From the NCBI GenBank assembly GCA_036417435.1, contig CM070911.1, positions 6,448,001 to 6,512,000 on the forward strand: a stretch of 64,000 nt of DNA, given 5' to 3'. The position numbers and the translations under genes are program-made. Position 1 is the first letter of the stretch. Each line of letters starts with the position of its first letter. Below the pieces are notes generated by a model that was given only the letters and a program-made list of their open reading frames with translations, did not search any database and was not told the origin of the DNA. Shown one piece after another: positions 22,581 to 34,824 of this stretch. This stretch comes from Inia geoffrensis. Lineage: Eukaryota; Chordata; Mammalia; Artiodactyla; Iniidae.

Positions 22581-22790
22581 CCTAGGTAATCTTTCTGTGT
22601 CTGTGATTTTATATCTTAACCTTCAAAACCCTTGCTGTATGTTTAGAAGTAAATTCGTTTTGATTTGAAAAATCAAGATTGTCATGTTATCCTTTGAAAC
22701 AGAAAAATCTCTTTAAGAATTACCAAAATCTCCACTCTGTAAAATGCCCTAATATCTAGTTTCTTCATTGAAAAATACATTACGTCTTTT

Positions 22791-22990
22791 CTTTTTTTGC
22801 GGTACGCAGGCCTCTCACTGCTGTGGCCTCTCCCGCTGCGGAGCACAGGCTCCGGACGCGCAGGCTCAGCGGCCATGGCTCACAGGCCCAGCCGCTCCGC
22901 GGCATGTGGGATCTTCCCGGACCAGGGCACAAACCCGCGTCCCTTGCACCGGCAGGCGGACTCTCAACCACTGCACCACCAGAGAAGCCC
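22791..22990 (-). mobile_element. CHR-type SINE, short cetacean form
   Basis: The antisense copy runs from a T-rich tail and GCGGTACGCAGGCCTCTCAC to the head ACCACCAGAGAAGCCC. The target-site duplication is CATTACGTCTTTT (22778-22790) and CATTATGTCTTTT (22991-23003), with one mismatch in 13. Confidence 0.95.
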
Positions 22991-23003
22991 CATTATGTCT
23001 TTT

Positions 23004-23410
23004 TTATTCTGTAAAGGCTTCCCTGGCATTCCCCAGTCCATCAGAACCACTTTCTTCTCTGAATTCTTAAAGCAGTTACTCTAAAGCAGTTTTTGGTCCG
23101 TCTGTCCATCCATTGATCCATGTCCATCCATCCATCCACCCACCCACCCACCCATCATTGGGACAGACCTGGGCTGTCTGATGCTTGGAATAAAGCGTGC
23201 TGCAGCTGTGCAGTGTGGTGGTCTGCAACAGCTGTAGGTCCTCCTTGGTGCTGGGGGTGGCCCTGGCTTCCTCCTCAGTGCCTGCTTGCCTCTGTAGAGC
23301 AGGGGTCTCATCAGGAAGCAGGACAAAGGAGGGTGTAGCTTGACTGAGGGGTAAGTTGAAACAATGCAGGTTGGGTTCAGGGCTCTCAGGGTTGTCCCTG
23401 TTTGGTCAGG
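23004..23410. repeat. Short (CATC)n/(CCAC)n tetranucleotide repeat in unassigned DNA
   Basis: CATCCATCCATCC grading into CACCCACCCACCCACC lies at about 23125-23153. The rest of the stretch shows nothing recognisable. Confidence 0.6.
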
Positions 23411-23636
23411 GCAGAGGTTGGCAAACTACAGTCCACCCTGTTTTTGTATGCAAAAAAACAAAAACGAAAAACAAAGTAAACTAAAAATAAAGGTGGTATT
23501 TGTGGTTTAAAAAGACTTATAAAGAAAAAAACCCCCAAATCTGAAGAATATACCACAGAGACTGTGTGTATATGGCCTGCAAAGCCTAAAATATTTACTA
23601 TTGGGCCCTTTATAGAAAAAGTGTTCCTACCCCTAG
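23411..23636 (-). mobile_element. hAT-type MITE, same group as 1383-1650
   Basis: GAGGTTGGCAAACTACAGTC opens the antisense copy. TATGGCCTGCAAAGCCTAAA, ATATTTACTATTGGGCCC and TATAGAAAAAGTGTTCCTAC close it. The middle is A-rich and diverged. Confidence 0.8.
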
Positions 23637-24507
23637 GGGAGAAGATGGGGTGTGACTATAGAGAGTCTGTCTGGACTGAATGGACAGAATGTTTGGGGAT
23701 GTAGAGACTTCACGTTGCTTAGAATAGTGGTCCACATATCACATAAACCCCTGCCTTAAACATCCCTGCTTGCTGTGAGGACCAGGTACTTGCTACCTGT
23801 GGAAGTAGCCTTTTCTGCCCAAGGTTGTAGGGAAATACCTAATGCTTTTGAGTCGGGAGTGAAATGAGCAGAAGCTGGGGTTGAGGCAGACTGACTTGGC
23901 GTGGCGGGGATGGGGGACAGAGGTGAGAGGGTCAAAGGCGAGAAGGACCCAGAGCAGGGAGCCCAGTAGCGAAGCATCGGCCACTGCCCAGGGAAGCAGT
24001 CACTGTGGCCTGGATTAGGGCTTTGGGAATACAAAGGAAGGTACATCACAGGGTAGTCAAATGGGGGCTACTCATTTGTCAGCCTTCTTCTGGTTTTGGC
24101 CACCTCCTAAGGTTGGTTGGTTTGTGGTTGGCTGGTTCAGGCCTTAATTCCTTCCTTCATTAAACATGTAGAGCACTTGGCTGTGTACCAGGCCCTGGAC
24201 TTCAGAGTTCCTGCCTCAGAGGTGCTCGTGGGTGGGAGGGAAGGAGAAACAGTGACTCCACCAGGGAGAGGGTGGGGGGAAAGCATCAGGGACGAGCAGC
24301 AGAGGAGCTCCTTGACGGCAGGGTTGTTTGGTGTGTGCTTGCTTGAGAGGGTGTCTCACCCCCAGTGCCTGGCCGGTATAGGGCCTCAGAGGTTGAGTAT
24401 TTGATCTTTGGCAGCCGGCCACACATGCAGAGAATGATAATGCTGTGAGCATTATACTAAAGTATTAAAAATATAATCTTGTCTCTACCCTTAAGGAACC
24501 TACCATT
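23637..24507. other. Intron 1, mostly unassigned
   Basis: A possible ancient repeat begins at about 24150 (TTCATTAAACATGTAGAGCA, CTGTGTACCAGGCCCTGGAC). No gene is supported. Confidence 0.35.
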
Positions 24508-24522
24508 TAAAAATAAAAGACC

Positions 24523-24741
24523 TGGGCTTCCCTGGTGGCGCAGTGGTTGAGAGTCCGCCTGCTGATGCAGGGGATACGGGTTCGTGCCCCGGTCTGGGAA
24601 GATCCCACATGCCGTGGAGCGGCTGGGCCCGTGAGCCATGGCCGCTGAGCCTGCGTGTCCGGAGCCTGTGCTCCACAATGGGAGAGGCCACAACAGTGAG
24701 AGGCCCGCGTACCTCAAAAAACAAACAAACAAAAAAAAAAC
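24523..24741 (+). mobile_element. CHR-type SINE, short cetacean form
   Basis: The head TGGGCTTCCCTGGTGGCGCA, the B-box GGGTTCGTGCC and an (AAAC)n/A tail are intact. A perfect 15-bp target-site duplication, TAAAAATAAAAGACC, lies at 24508-24522 and 24742-24756. It is one of the cleanest insertions in the window. Confidence 0.97.
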
Positions 24742-24756
24742 TAAAAATAAAAGACC

Positions 24757-26068
24757 AACCACTAATTAATTTATTCAGTATTTATTTTATAGGAAGCGCA
24801 TTATATACTTGCATGCACACATGCATAGTAATCGCTCAGATGTGTATGAAGTGGGCAGGGTCATCTGTCTTAGGCCATGCAAGACTCAGCACACGTCTGC
24901 CTGCCGCCCGGCTTGAGCTTTTTTCCTCTAAATGCCTTTTGCCTTCTTTCTTGATCCGAGAATGTCCACTTATGACTTCGAAGGCACCTTCTAGCCTGCC
25001 TGCTGCATGGCTTCAGTGTAGAGGGGAGGTGGCAGGGTAAGCAGCGCTCACGTTGTCCTGTTCTGAACTCTGGCCTCTGCCAGAAGATCTTCCTTGGCTG
25101 CCACAGGAGGATCACACTCTCCTCTTCTCCTTTCCCTCTTCAGACTGGCCTCTTGGCCCCAGGGATGAATCTGAGTGGGACGGAGGACTCAGGGAGCCTG
25201 GAGAAAAACAAAGAAACCTGCTGCCCAGCCCACTGCAATGTCAGCCGCCTAGAAACCTGCTCTTCCCTTGCCTGACATACCGGCCTGGCCTTTTCGGAGG
25301 CCGCCTGGCTCAGCTCTCACCCCAGGGGCGAAAATTGCCTGGTGTTCTGGAAACAGATTGCAGACGGGCACTGTTGGTCAGGGAGCTGGCCCCTTCTCCT
25401 GCCTGGCCCAGGGGAGGGATCCACACACACCTCGGAGGCCTGCAGAGTGGGCTGGGACAGGGCGATTGTCGGCAGAGCCCAGCCTGGGTGGTAGGGGACG
25501 GTGGGGAGAGTTGGTGTGCAAGCCGAGGCAGGGTGCTCACTTCTGCTCCCTGGTGAGAGAGTCGGGTGCTGGGGACTCCAGACGGCAGAGGGCTTCCTCT
25601 CCCTGTGGACCTGTGATCCCATCCATTTAGCTTCTGGGTTCTTCTCTAGCCCTCTTGTGCCTGAGGAGTTTCCACTTACCACTAGTAGCCTCCATTAGCT
25701 GTATCTCCTGCAATTTTAGGGCACCTGGCCTGTGCTGCAGCCTTCAGCCCTTCGTTATGGGGGGCACTCGGAAGGGGGCCTGGTGTTCTGCAGCCTGTGT
25801 CCAGCGGTGCCCGGCCCCCCAGGCCCTCCCGCAGGAGCGGTCAGGGATGACTGTCCTGGAGCAAGTGCACATTCCCACTGTGGACCTGCTTCCTGCCTTT
25901 GTGTTCTTGTTTCCTGAAACCAAACTGCACACTCCCGAGAGCAGGAGCTCTTTTTAAAATAATATGCTTGTCTTTTTATTTAAACTTGACTGTTTTCAAA
26001 ACACTGGGTCGGACAGGTTTTATACACTGAGCTGAGGAAACAGCCTCCCAGACGTTTCATGGCTTCGC
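24757..26068. other. Intron 1, unassigned, moderately GC-rich
   Basis: The part 25000-25900 is richer in GC than its surroundings and therefore full of chance open frames on both strands, up to 167 codons. None has a recognisable domain or plausible splice context. Confidence 0.4.
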
Positions 26069-26085
26069 AAAAGAAGATAGGCAGT

Positions 26086-26446
26086 GAACTTCCCTTGTGG
26101 CGCAGTGATTAAGAATCCGCCTGCCAATGCAGGGGACACGGGTTCGAGCCCTGGTCCGGGAAGATCCCAAATGCCGCGGAGCAACTAAGCCCGTGTGCCA
26201 CAGCTACTGAGCCTGAGCTCTGGAACCCGTGAGCCTCAACTACTGAGCCCATGTCCCACAACTACTGAAGCCTGTGCGCCTAGAGCCCGTGCTCTGTAAC
26301 AAGAGAAGCCACAGCAACGACAAGCCCGCGCACTGCGACGAAGAGTAGCCCCCGCTCGCCGCAACTAGAGAGAGCCCACGTGCAGCAACTAACTAACTAA
26401 ATAAATAAAATTGCCGTCTTTCAAACCACTGAAAAAAAAAGTTTAA
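26086..26446 (+). mobile_element. CHR-type SINE, long form
   Basis: The copy runs from ACTTCCCTTGTGGCGCAGTG through GGGTTCGAGCC and several CTACTGAGCC units to an (AACT)n/(AAAT)n tail and A-rich end. The target-site duplication is AAAAGAAGATAGGCAGT (26069-26085) and AAAAGAAGATAGGTAGT (26447-26463), 16 of 17 identical. Confidence 0.95.
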
Positions 26447-26463
26447 AAAAGAAGATAGGTAGT

Positions 26464-28469
26464 CAGTGGTAGCCCTGAAGACTTGAACGAGGATCTTACA
26501 GCTCTTGTCAGTGAGGGATCTTTCTGTTTCCCGGAGCATCAGAGTACCTGGGAGCTGCTCAGTAATCATTTTATCGAGTTAAAAAATGTGGATATAGTAT
26601 TTATGCACAGATTCTTTATGCTTTGAAGCTTCTTTGTTTAGCCTCTCAACTTTAAAAGAGATTCAAAATGTTGTACATGCATAGTTTGCTATGAGTTACT
26701 GTCTTTAGAAATGACTAGAAAGGACAGATAATTTAGAAATATTTGCACCTTACGTCAGAAGAGAGTTAGTGGTACCTGTTACTATTAATACTACTGGTAT
26801 TAGCTGTTCTGGGAAAAGGTACTGTTTATTTATAATAACCAGATAATAGCACGCTCGGAGAGGAAAGCCCAGATAACAGTGAGTGTAGGTGTAATTATAA
26901 TTTAAATACCATGGTGGTGGGGGGGAATCTTTAAGGTTTTAAGAGCTGGGTTGTTGTATAAGGCATAAGTCCTGTCTTGTCTGTAATAGGAGGTACTCTT
27001 TGGCTCTGTAACCTTGGAGAAGTCCTTGAATTATTTATCATTGGAATGAAGTATCTTTTGAGAGACGCATATCTTCCTTCAGTGTTAAAAATATGTTTCT
27101 ATCATGTGTCATAGTGAGTATTCTAGTTACATTGCATATTTCTTTTTTTATATCCTGCCCACTCACTTGGTTATCCTTGAGAAGAGAGAGGGATTTTAGG
27201 TGGTAGCTAAGTGGTACCCAGTCTTTGGATCTATAATCATATTCCACATTTTTACAATTTTCTCAATCCTTTTGGTTGCTGTTTTGATATTTGATTTCAG
27301 CTCTTTCTTTGGGAAGGTCGATTGGGTGGCTGCAGCAGAATTGAGCCCATTTAGGGGCTGGTAGATGACGTATTTTTGATACGCTTGACAAAGTAAACTG
27401 TGCCCTTTCCTCCTGAGTAGAGTTGATCTGTAATCGACAAATGAATGGTCTCTTTCCATCTGGCTGTCACACAGATAGGCGAAAGCGATGGTGCCATTTG
27501 AATGTTGAATTTCTGACTCCCAAGGGACAACAGAATGTGTATATGAGCTGGCACACCCAAATGCACATTATTTCTGTTGATACCTAATGTATGTAAATTT
27601 ATGCTGCTTGGTTGACAAAGGCATTATGAATGATACTCTTTCTCACTAGTGTTACGTAACTGAAGTTTTCATTTTATCGTCACAGTAGTGAAGTACAGTT
27701 CCTGCTGAATTTCTGTGCCATTTCCAGCAGCTCCAAAGCCTGTTATGGGGCTACGACACCAGAGTTCGAAGATTCGGCGTCTTCTGGAGCGGATGCTTGC
27801 CTGACTGTCTGCTAAAGGCCTTGACTGTCTGCTCCCCTTGTAGAAATGCCCTGATTGAGGGCAGGCTGGAGAGTGGACAGTCAGGACAGTGCGATGACTC
27901 AGCAGAGAAGAGGAGTTTCAGTACAGATTTTGGGGGGGTTGAGACAGGGGAGCACTTTGGAAAGAAAGTTATCTTTCCCTTTTCAAAATTGGGTCCTTCG
28001 TCCCCCCCCCCCACCCCCAGATCATTACATCTCAAATTCAGGGACAGAGAATCCAAGCAGGTTCCAAGATAGAAGGGTTCCATCAGCAGAGTTGGTGGCG
28101 GGGGCAGCCTGCATGTGCTGGAGGGAACCGCTCAGCCTTGGTGCTGCGTGTTCCACGCTTGCTTTGCTGTTGCTCTGGGGACGTTGTAACTGGGCCGTAC
28201 CTCACTCAGCGGCCATGACGGAGGGGAGTATTAGCCGCACTCCTGCTGTCTTCACCTCTGCACTCCCTTGAGCCTTGACAACGGTGTCTCCCCATCTGGT
28301 GATTAACCAGCCTGAGGACTGTGTGTCCTGCCCTTGCCAAGCTGGGCACTGGGGACACCTGCACAGCAGGTAGATGTGACTGCTCTCCTGGCTGTGCCGC
28401 AAGCCTGGTGGAAAGGGCCGGTGGTTGGTGTGTTTCCTGCAGGAGCCTGAGCCTTCGCTGGATCTGGAA
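26464..28469. other. Intron 1, unassigned
   Basis: About 2 kb without a clear repeat. There is a G run near 26921-26926 and a C11 run at 28002-28012. The minus-strand open frames at 27038-27566 have no domain. Confidence 0.4.
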
Positions 28470-28560
28470 CAGTAATCAGGCGTTAGGTAGCCTGGAACAA
28501 GGCCTGACGCACAAAAGGCTCTTCTGGGGTACTTGTTGAGTAAATGACAGAATAAATTAT
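28470..28560 (+). mobile_element. L2/MIR-type 3'-end fragment
   Basis: AGGTAGCCTGGAACAAGGCC, TGACGCACAAAAGGCTC and TTGTTGAGTAAATGACAGAA are typical of the tail of ancient LINE2 or MIR elements. Confidence 0.5.
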
Positions 28561-30319
28561 AGCAGAAGGAGGTGAGAGCCTTCTAGGATGAGGACAAAGT
28601 ACCTGAGCCCAAGGGTGGGGAGATGGGTTGCACGGAGAAAGCTAAGAAAATGCAGGGTTCTGGAGGGCTGTGCCCACTGGGTTTCTCTCTGGATTGGGGG
28701 GCAGGGCAGCGTTGGGCTCTCTGTTCTTTGGGCTGGGATAGAAGTGACTGTGTGTGGAGTGAAGAGGGGTCCTAGCCTTGCTGTTAGAGGACAGTGGTTG
28801 AGAGCAGCTTTATGATTTCTGCAAGGGGAGATTATTGTGTTTGCTTTTCCCACAACATTCATTGAAGGTCTGCCTGTCCTGTTCAGGCACCGGGCGTTTA
28901 CTGATGTGAGTAAAGAGCATCCGGATTTGTAGGCTTTCACAGTGTAAACAGATGCGTAAACAAACAATTACACTATGGTTTGGTAAATGCCGTAAGATAC
29001 AGAGGCAGTTGCTATGGCAATGCCAAGTCACTCATAACATCCTGCCAGAGCCAACAGGCTTGCTTGCTCAGGGTCTTGAATGGGACCCAGCAGGCAAGTG
29101 ATGGTGACGCGGTAGGGATGAGCCTGCCACTGTGTGCCTGCGTCAGCCCCAACCCCAGCGAGTGGCTTTACTACGCACCAGTCTTACAGCAGCTGTGGGC
29201 CTGTGACTTCTCTGGAACTAGCAAGAAAAATCCAGGCTGGGACTGATTCCCCAGAGGGCGGTTCTACAACCAGATTGTGAGAAGCTTTCTCTGGGCAGAT
29301 GCAGCCTCATGAAGGGGAGGGAGGGGTGGCAGGGATGGAGAGCAGCTTCTGCACATGGACCTGGGATCTGCCAGGAACCGAGATGCTTATAAATATAGTC
29401 CCCACGTCTCCTGAGCTGCTGGGTGAAGAGGATGTTTCTTGTTCTCCATCTGGGCTGGGAGCAAAGGCAGGTATGGGAAAAGGAGAATAGGTTTTTTCCC
29501 CCTATTTGAGGGAAGATTGTCAGGAAAACATCTGTATTTTGTATTTCATAATCCCCGGAAAAGCCCTTTCAATCAGATGAGACAGGATCTGTGAGGGTTT
29601 TGATGAGAACAGTGGAGAAGGCAGCAGCGATCTCTGTGCAGAGCCTGGCTGGCTGTGCTGCAGACATGGGGTTGCGGGGTTTTGTGGCACCAGGGCACCG
29701 TGCGTGAGGGAGACCTAGTTCCGAGTGGCAGGTGACAGGTCGGCTTCTTGCCTCCTGACGGTACAAAGACCTGCCCATTTCCGGAGGGGAGATCACTGCC
29801 CACGCTCGGGTTGGTCTGTGGTTGTGTGTCACTTTCCCTGAGCCATTGACTTCCTTTTCCTTCTCATACCAGTCTGGAGAGAGGAATCCCTCTTCCACCA
29901 GCAGGATAGGTGGGCGGCATTTCTGTGTGCTGGAAGGGTTCTCCGGTGTGATTCCACCCCTCCCATCCCTCCAGCCAGGGCTTGTCACCTCTGGGAGGCA
30001 GGTGACAGTCTCCCTTTGACTCCTGACTGGGCTTTCAGGCTCTGCGTCTTGTTCTGCCATCTCCTCTCCCTCACTGACTTTTGCTCCTGGGATATGTGTG
30101 ATGTCACGTCTAATTTGAGCCCACATTTAAGGGGCGTCTGGTGTGGTGGTCACGGCCTGGGCTTTATATAGACATGGGCTTGAGTCACACAGCAGACCTG
30201 CCACCTGCTGAGTCCATGCCAGTTGCCGGGTGTTACTTGGTGGAGGAGTTGATGTTGCTGATGTGCCGTCAGCATCTCCCTCCTTTTTCTCAGAGTGAAA
30301 GTCCCTGCGTGGGACTCTA
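28561..30319. other. Intron 1, unassigned
   Basis: A weak ancient-repeat match occurs at 28856-29020. The 185-codon minus-strand open frame at 29569-30126 has no recognisable domain, so I do not call it a gene. Confidence 0.35.
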
Positions 30320-30780
30320 CGTTGTCTTGGCGTGAACCGACTCGGCCGCCTTGCTCTGCTCAGGCCACATTCCCTCCTGGCCGCTTTGCAGGCACAGGGG
30401 TTTCTACTTTAGAGCCTTTCCCCGCCGTTCATTCTGTCCAGACCATCTTCTCTCCTTGCTGCTCATCCACACGGCTCCCTCCCTGGTCCCTTTTGTGTGT
30501 CACCTTCTCGTGAGTCTTGCACTGACCACCGCTTAAGCCAGCTCCCTGGCCTCTCTTTTCCCCACAGCTCTTCTCATCATCTCCTAACCTAGTCCAGAAT
30601 TTACTTGTTATAGTTTTGTTTTCTAATTCTCTCTTCCCTCCATTAGATCCTAAGCTTCATGGGGCAGGGATTCCTGACTCTCTTATTTAATGATGCATCC
30701 CCAGGGCCCAGAATTGTGCCTGGCACATAATACATGAATAATGCATGTTTGTTGAATGAGTAAAACTGGCCAGCAAACAC
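30320..30780 (+). mobile_element. L2 LINE 3' end
   Basis: The 3' UTR is clear: TCCTAAGCTTCATGGGGCAG, GATGCATCCCCAGGGCCCAG, TGTGCCTGGCACATAATACA and TGTTTGTTGAATGAGTAAAA. The pyrimidine-rich stretch before it (CTGGCCGCTTTGCAGG, TTCTCGTGAGTCTTGCAC) fits the degraded end of L2 ORF2. The 5' limit is approximate. Confidence 0.75.
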
Positions 30781-31820
30781 AGCTTAGATTGCAGAGAGTG
30801 AAACACATGATCCAGGAGTGCTGGTGTTGTCGGTTCACAGAAATCTTGTTTCTCTGGCTGTGGAGAAGACACTTGATTCTTAGAGGGCAGGGTAGTGTTT
30901 GAAAAGTTGAATGAGTGAATGTAGATCCTAAAAGAGTAAGAGCATGTTGGTGTGGCTCAGTCCCGTAGGAACTTGTGTAGCAGGGGTTGAGGCTGCCTCT
31001 TGCCTGTGGATGAGGGGGTTCCGGGCTTAGACGTGTGCCCAACCTTGTTCTGTATCCATGTCACCAGGCTCAGAGGATTCCTTGTATGTTTCCAAACTGC
31101 CGCTTAGTAGGAGTGGAGAATGCTGCTCCTCATTTCTTTTACCTGCAGGGACCAAAGCAGTTTGGAGTTAGAGCAGTTCACAGACATGGCTTTCAAACTG
31201 TGTGAGTCAATTAATTATTGTCCAAGATGGCTGGAAGGTTAACCCCCAGGGTTGCTTTGGCTATAGGGATCCAACGTCTTTGTGACAGTTGTGACGAAAG
31301 CTGGTATTCTGTTGGGACTTTGAAGAGTCTCGTCAGCTGGTGAAGGAATTGAGAAGCAGCGGTTACCAGCTGCTCCATCACCCTGTTTTCTGGTTTGTAC
31401 TATTGCCTTATGGAAGTTTATTTGTCAAGGCCTCCAAAATAAACATACTCGGAATGGTTATCCAAATTATAGGGTCACCATGATGAGAGGCTTCTGTGCT
31501 TTTTGTACCTTTTTCTTTTTCAGGCCTGGTAGCTCTTCAGTGTTGATCATCTCTTTTCGGAGACACCTTTTCATGAATTCTTCGGGTTTCCCTCCTTTTA
31601 GTAACACGACACTTCGAAAACTTGCATGGTGGCCTGGGACCAGCAGCTTTGCAGGAATACAGAGATGAAATGGTTCATTCCCGTGAGGAGCTTATGTTAC
31701 TCCTGAGCCCATTGCAGTGATCAGAGCCTCTGCTTTGAAGCCACTTGGACCTGGACTCAACTACTGATTTCACCAGTTAATGCCTGTATGACCACAGGCA
31801 GATGGGCTCATTGACTTACG
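30781..31820. other. Intron 1, mostly unassigned
   Basis: A weak MIR-like stretch (ACTTGGACCTGGACTCAACT) lies at about 31735-31815. Nothing else is recognised. Confidence 0.35.
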
Positions 31821-32086
31821 TATATTTAACAAACACATAACGCTTACTGCGTGCCAGGCACTAAGTGCTTAACGAATGTTAAATGTGTTTAGTCCTTAGG
31901 ACGACCCTGTGGGTAGGTACTGTTGTCATCTCTGCGTTTAAAGAAGGGGAAACTGGGATGCAGAGAGATTAAGTAACTTTCCCAGGGTCACTGAGCTAGG
32001 CAGTCATGAAGCCAGAATTTCAGCCCCAGATACTGTGGCTCTTGAGTTCATGCTTTTCATCATGACACTATCTGTGCTGCCTCTCA
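31821..32086 (-). mobile_element. MIR SINE, full length (antisense)
   Basis: CGCTTACTGCGTGCCAGGCA, GACGACCCTGTGGGTAGGTA, GTTTAAAGAAGGGGAAACTG, TTAAGTAACTTTCCCAGGGT and GCCAGAATTTCAGCCCCAGA run in order. They end at ATGACACTATCTGTGCTGCC, the antisense of the tRNA-derived start. This is one of the most complete MIR copies here. Confidence 0.9.
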
Positions 32087-32089
32087 GCT

Positions 32090-32235
32090 TTCAAAGCTTG
32101 AGCTTCCTAAATCCATAAAATGGGAGAACTGATCATAATACTGCCTAGGTACAGGATTGGTGTAAGAATTAAGTGAGAAAACCCAGGTAGAACATTTAGC
32201 CCAGTGCCTGTCACATGGTGAGGGCTCCATGGCAG
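32090..32235 (+). mobile_element. MIR/L2-type fragment
   Basis: TTCCTAAATCCATAAAATGG, AATTAAGTGAGAAAACCC and CCCAGTGCCTGTCACATGGT are the 3' half of a sense MIR, tail-to-tail with the preceding antisense copy. Confidence 0.65.
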
Positions 32236-33728
32236 CTGGCGCCGCTACTCCAGCCTGGCGGAGGGAGATAAGATGGTACACAAATTATACTAATACAGAG
32301 TAACGTGTGCTAGGTGTCTTTCAGAGCACTGATAACAGAAATTGCTTCCTGTGAGGCCTAGGAAGCCTTCGTGAAGGGGGCGGGGAGGACAGGCATGACA
32401 CACCCGGGCACTGATTCACCATCTGTGAAGCAGTCACCATCCCATTTGATAGATCCGGAGGCTGGGGCTCTAACTGGTTACAAAGCCCAGGGTTTGACTA
32501 GATGGGAGACGTGACAAGGTGCGGGAAGGTGGGTGTGTTGGGGGTCCAGTGGGCTGGACCCTGAGTGGAGCAGAGGGAGGAATGAGATGAAGGGCTGGCC
32601 AGCACCGTGTGGCCAGGTCACCGCTGGCCCAGCAGAGCCCACTTCCGGCCTTGTGAGTGCTTAATTAGCTTTGCATATTGTCTTTTTGTTCCCTCTCTTT
32701 AGAAATTTTCTCCCACACCTTCTTTCCTGTGGATTTCTAGAAATACCCTATTTTTTGTGACTCACTGCTGGGACACATCCTGTTTGGGGAAGTGTTGAGG
32801 AGGAATTGGAGGATGGTGTGAAGTGTGCGCCTGGTGATGGGTGGTGCAGGCGGGAGGTGACTGCTTTTCTGCTTCCCCCGCAAAACCCACAGCCCTCACC
32901 CTGCCTTGTACCTGTCTCTCCCGATGAGCTGGATTTCTCCAGATGCCGTGTTTCAGTGCCTCGACCTGATGTGTGCCAACTGGAAGTTTTCCTCTTGTGT
33001 TGTAAGCAGGGATCTGTCTGTGGCTACAGAGTGACTGATGATGGGATTAATCAGATTAGAGATGGGGCCTGGAGTTTTGAACCTGACTGAGTTAGATGAC
33101 CTTCTGAACCAAACGGGTGGCCTGACTTCATGCACATGCACCAGGGTGGCCGTGATGGATTATGCGCCAGGTGCCCTGGACAGAGTTGCTTTCAGAGCGT
33201 TGTGATGAGAAGTAGAGGAGCAGCAAGGGCTCTGAGCACAGACAGAGCACACACAGTGTGGAATCAGCTGGCCCTTTCCTCGGATGGTCTGATTTTACCA
33301 CGAACTGCTGTTATTTCAGTTTTTATTATAGGCCTTCCTCGTTCTAACAGAGCCCGGATGTTTTAAATCATCACGCAGTGGCTGTCTTTCGTATGGCCCA
33401 AGGCCTTTTGGCAGGCTGATTGGAAAGCTCGATGCATCAGGCAGTGAAATAATAGAAAAATAGGAGAAGCTGAACTTGAGCCGTGGAGAGGGCAGGTGAG
33501 GCTTCCCCGGGAGAGTGGGCACTGGTGTGGGAGGGGCTGGCCGCTGTGACGCGGGGTTGGGCCCAGTGGCAGAATGATGGAAACGTTTAAGAAGCAAGTC
33601 AGGCTGTTTTGTCGGAGCAGAACCCTGAGGGTGGCCGTGGTGGTGGTACCCGGAGAACTTCGTTGGAGCATGAGGCCGATGGTGCCCTCCCTCGAATGGC
33701 GAAGGCAGTCGGAGGAGGCTAGACCAGA
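32236..33728. other. Intron 1, unassigned
   Basis: No repeat is recognised apart from faint ancient-repeat wording near 32320-32400. No gene is supported. Confidence 0.35.
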
Positions 33729-33922
33729 GCTGCTCGGCCTGGGCCGTTTTGCCTCCTAGGGGCCTTCTGGCAAGGTCCAGAGATGTGCTTGATTGTTTCG
33801 TCAGTGGGCGGAGCGGAGGCCAGGGATGCTGCCAAACACCCTCCCGTGCACAGGGAGGCCCCGGGTGTCACGAGTGCGGCGCGGGGAGCCCTTGGGCCGG
33901 AAGGTTGTCAAGTACTGGGAGG
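33729..33922 (+). mobile_element. MER20-like hAT DNA transposon, GC-rich copy
   Basis: CGTTTTGCCTCCTAGGGGCC, TTCTGGCAAGGTCCAGAGAT, GGAGGCCAGGGATGCTGCCA and AACACCCTCCCGTGCACAGG follow the MER20 consensus in order. The end is the CCGGAAGGTTGTCAAGTACT stretch. The right half is unusually rich in CpG for such an old element. Confidence 0.7.
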
Positions 33923-34390
33923 CTTGGAGGGCGAAGGGGGGACGGTCCTCTGCACCCCAGCTGCTCTTGACTCTGGTTCCCTCGGGAAAAGAGGGGGAGG
34001 GTCTTGGTGGGCCTGAGTTTCTTTTTAAGTTGGACAGGATGGAGGTGATTTAGAAATTTTCATAAGCTGAAGCTTAATCAAGTGCCGTGAAGTAAAAATC
34101 GTGATTTCAGGGAACTCAGGTGTATTAAGTCAGTTGAGACCTTCAAAGAGCGGCATTAAAATGCCGATCCACTTAAACTCCTGACATGTTCTCATCTCCG
34201 CCTGTATTATTTTTTTCTACCCTTTAACCTTGTGCTGTGCAGAATGCCAAAGGGTTGGGGTATAGTTTGATAGCTTACTTTTATGATATGAAGATTAATA
34301 AAATTAAAACTGCCTTAGTACTGATGTAGAGCTTGAACGTAATTTACTTTCATAATAATCTGCCCTTAAAAATCTTGATTTGGTATCTGT
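33923..34390. other. Intron 1, unassigned
   Basis: GC-rich to about 34010, then AT-rich. No gene or clear repeat is seen. Confidence 0.35.
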
Positions 34391-34405
34391 AAAAATAGGA
34401 AGGCT

Positions 34406-34617
34406 AGGGCTTCCCTGGTGGCGCAGTGGTTGAGAGTCCGCCTGCCGATGCAGGGGACACGGGTTTGTGCCCCGGTTTGGGAGGATCCCACGTGCCGCGG
34501 AGCGGCTGGGCCTGTGAGCCATGGCCGCTGGGCTTGCGCGTCCGGAGCCTGTGCTCCGCAGCGGGAGAGGCCACAACAGTGAGAGGCCCGCGTACCGTAA
34601 AAAAAAAAAAAGAAAAA
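34406..34617 (+). mobile_element. CHR-type SINE, short cetacean form
   Basis: The head GGGCTTCCCTGGTGGCGCAG is exact. The perfect 15-bp target-site duplication AAAAATAGGAAGGCT lies at 34391-34405 and 34618-34632. The tail is A12-G-A-rich. Confidence 0.96.
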
Positions 34618-34729
34618 AAAAATAGGAAGGCTTTTCACTGGAAAGGTGAAGGGAAATATAAAGATTGATAGAATTAAAAAAAAAAATAAAAAGGGAACGT
34701 ATTACCCCATTATTATATATGCGTGTGTA

Positions 34730-34824
34730 TTGGTTGGCCAAAATGTTCGTTCGGGTTTTGCCCTAAGATGTCACGGATGTTTCCATCTTACAAAAAAACT
34801 GAACAAACTTTTTGGCCAACCCAA
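34730..34824 (+). mobile_element. Mariner-type MITE
   Basis: The left terminus TTGGTTGGCCAAAATGTTCG and the right terminus (reverse complement TTGGGTTGGCCAAAAAGTTT) are inverted repeats of about 25-30 bp, flanked by TA on both sides (34728-34729 and 34825-34826). At 95 bp it is an internally deleted mariner of the kind common in cetartiodactyl genomes. The transcript could fold into a hairpin. Confidence 0.9.

Noticed and set aside
23125..23153. Regular short repeats as a possible CRISPR-like array
   Set aside because: It is a simple tetranucleotide repeat with no spacers, in a mammalian genome.
29569..30126. 185-codon minus-strand open frame
   Set aside because: No recognisable domain, no plausible promoter, and no splice context. 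Length is compatible with chance at this GC content.
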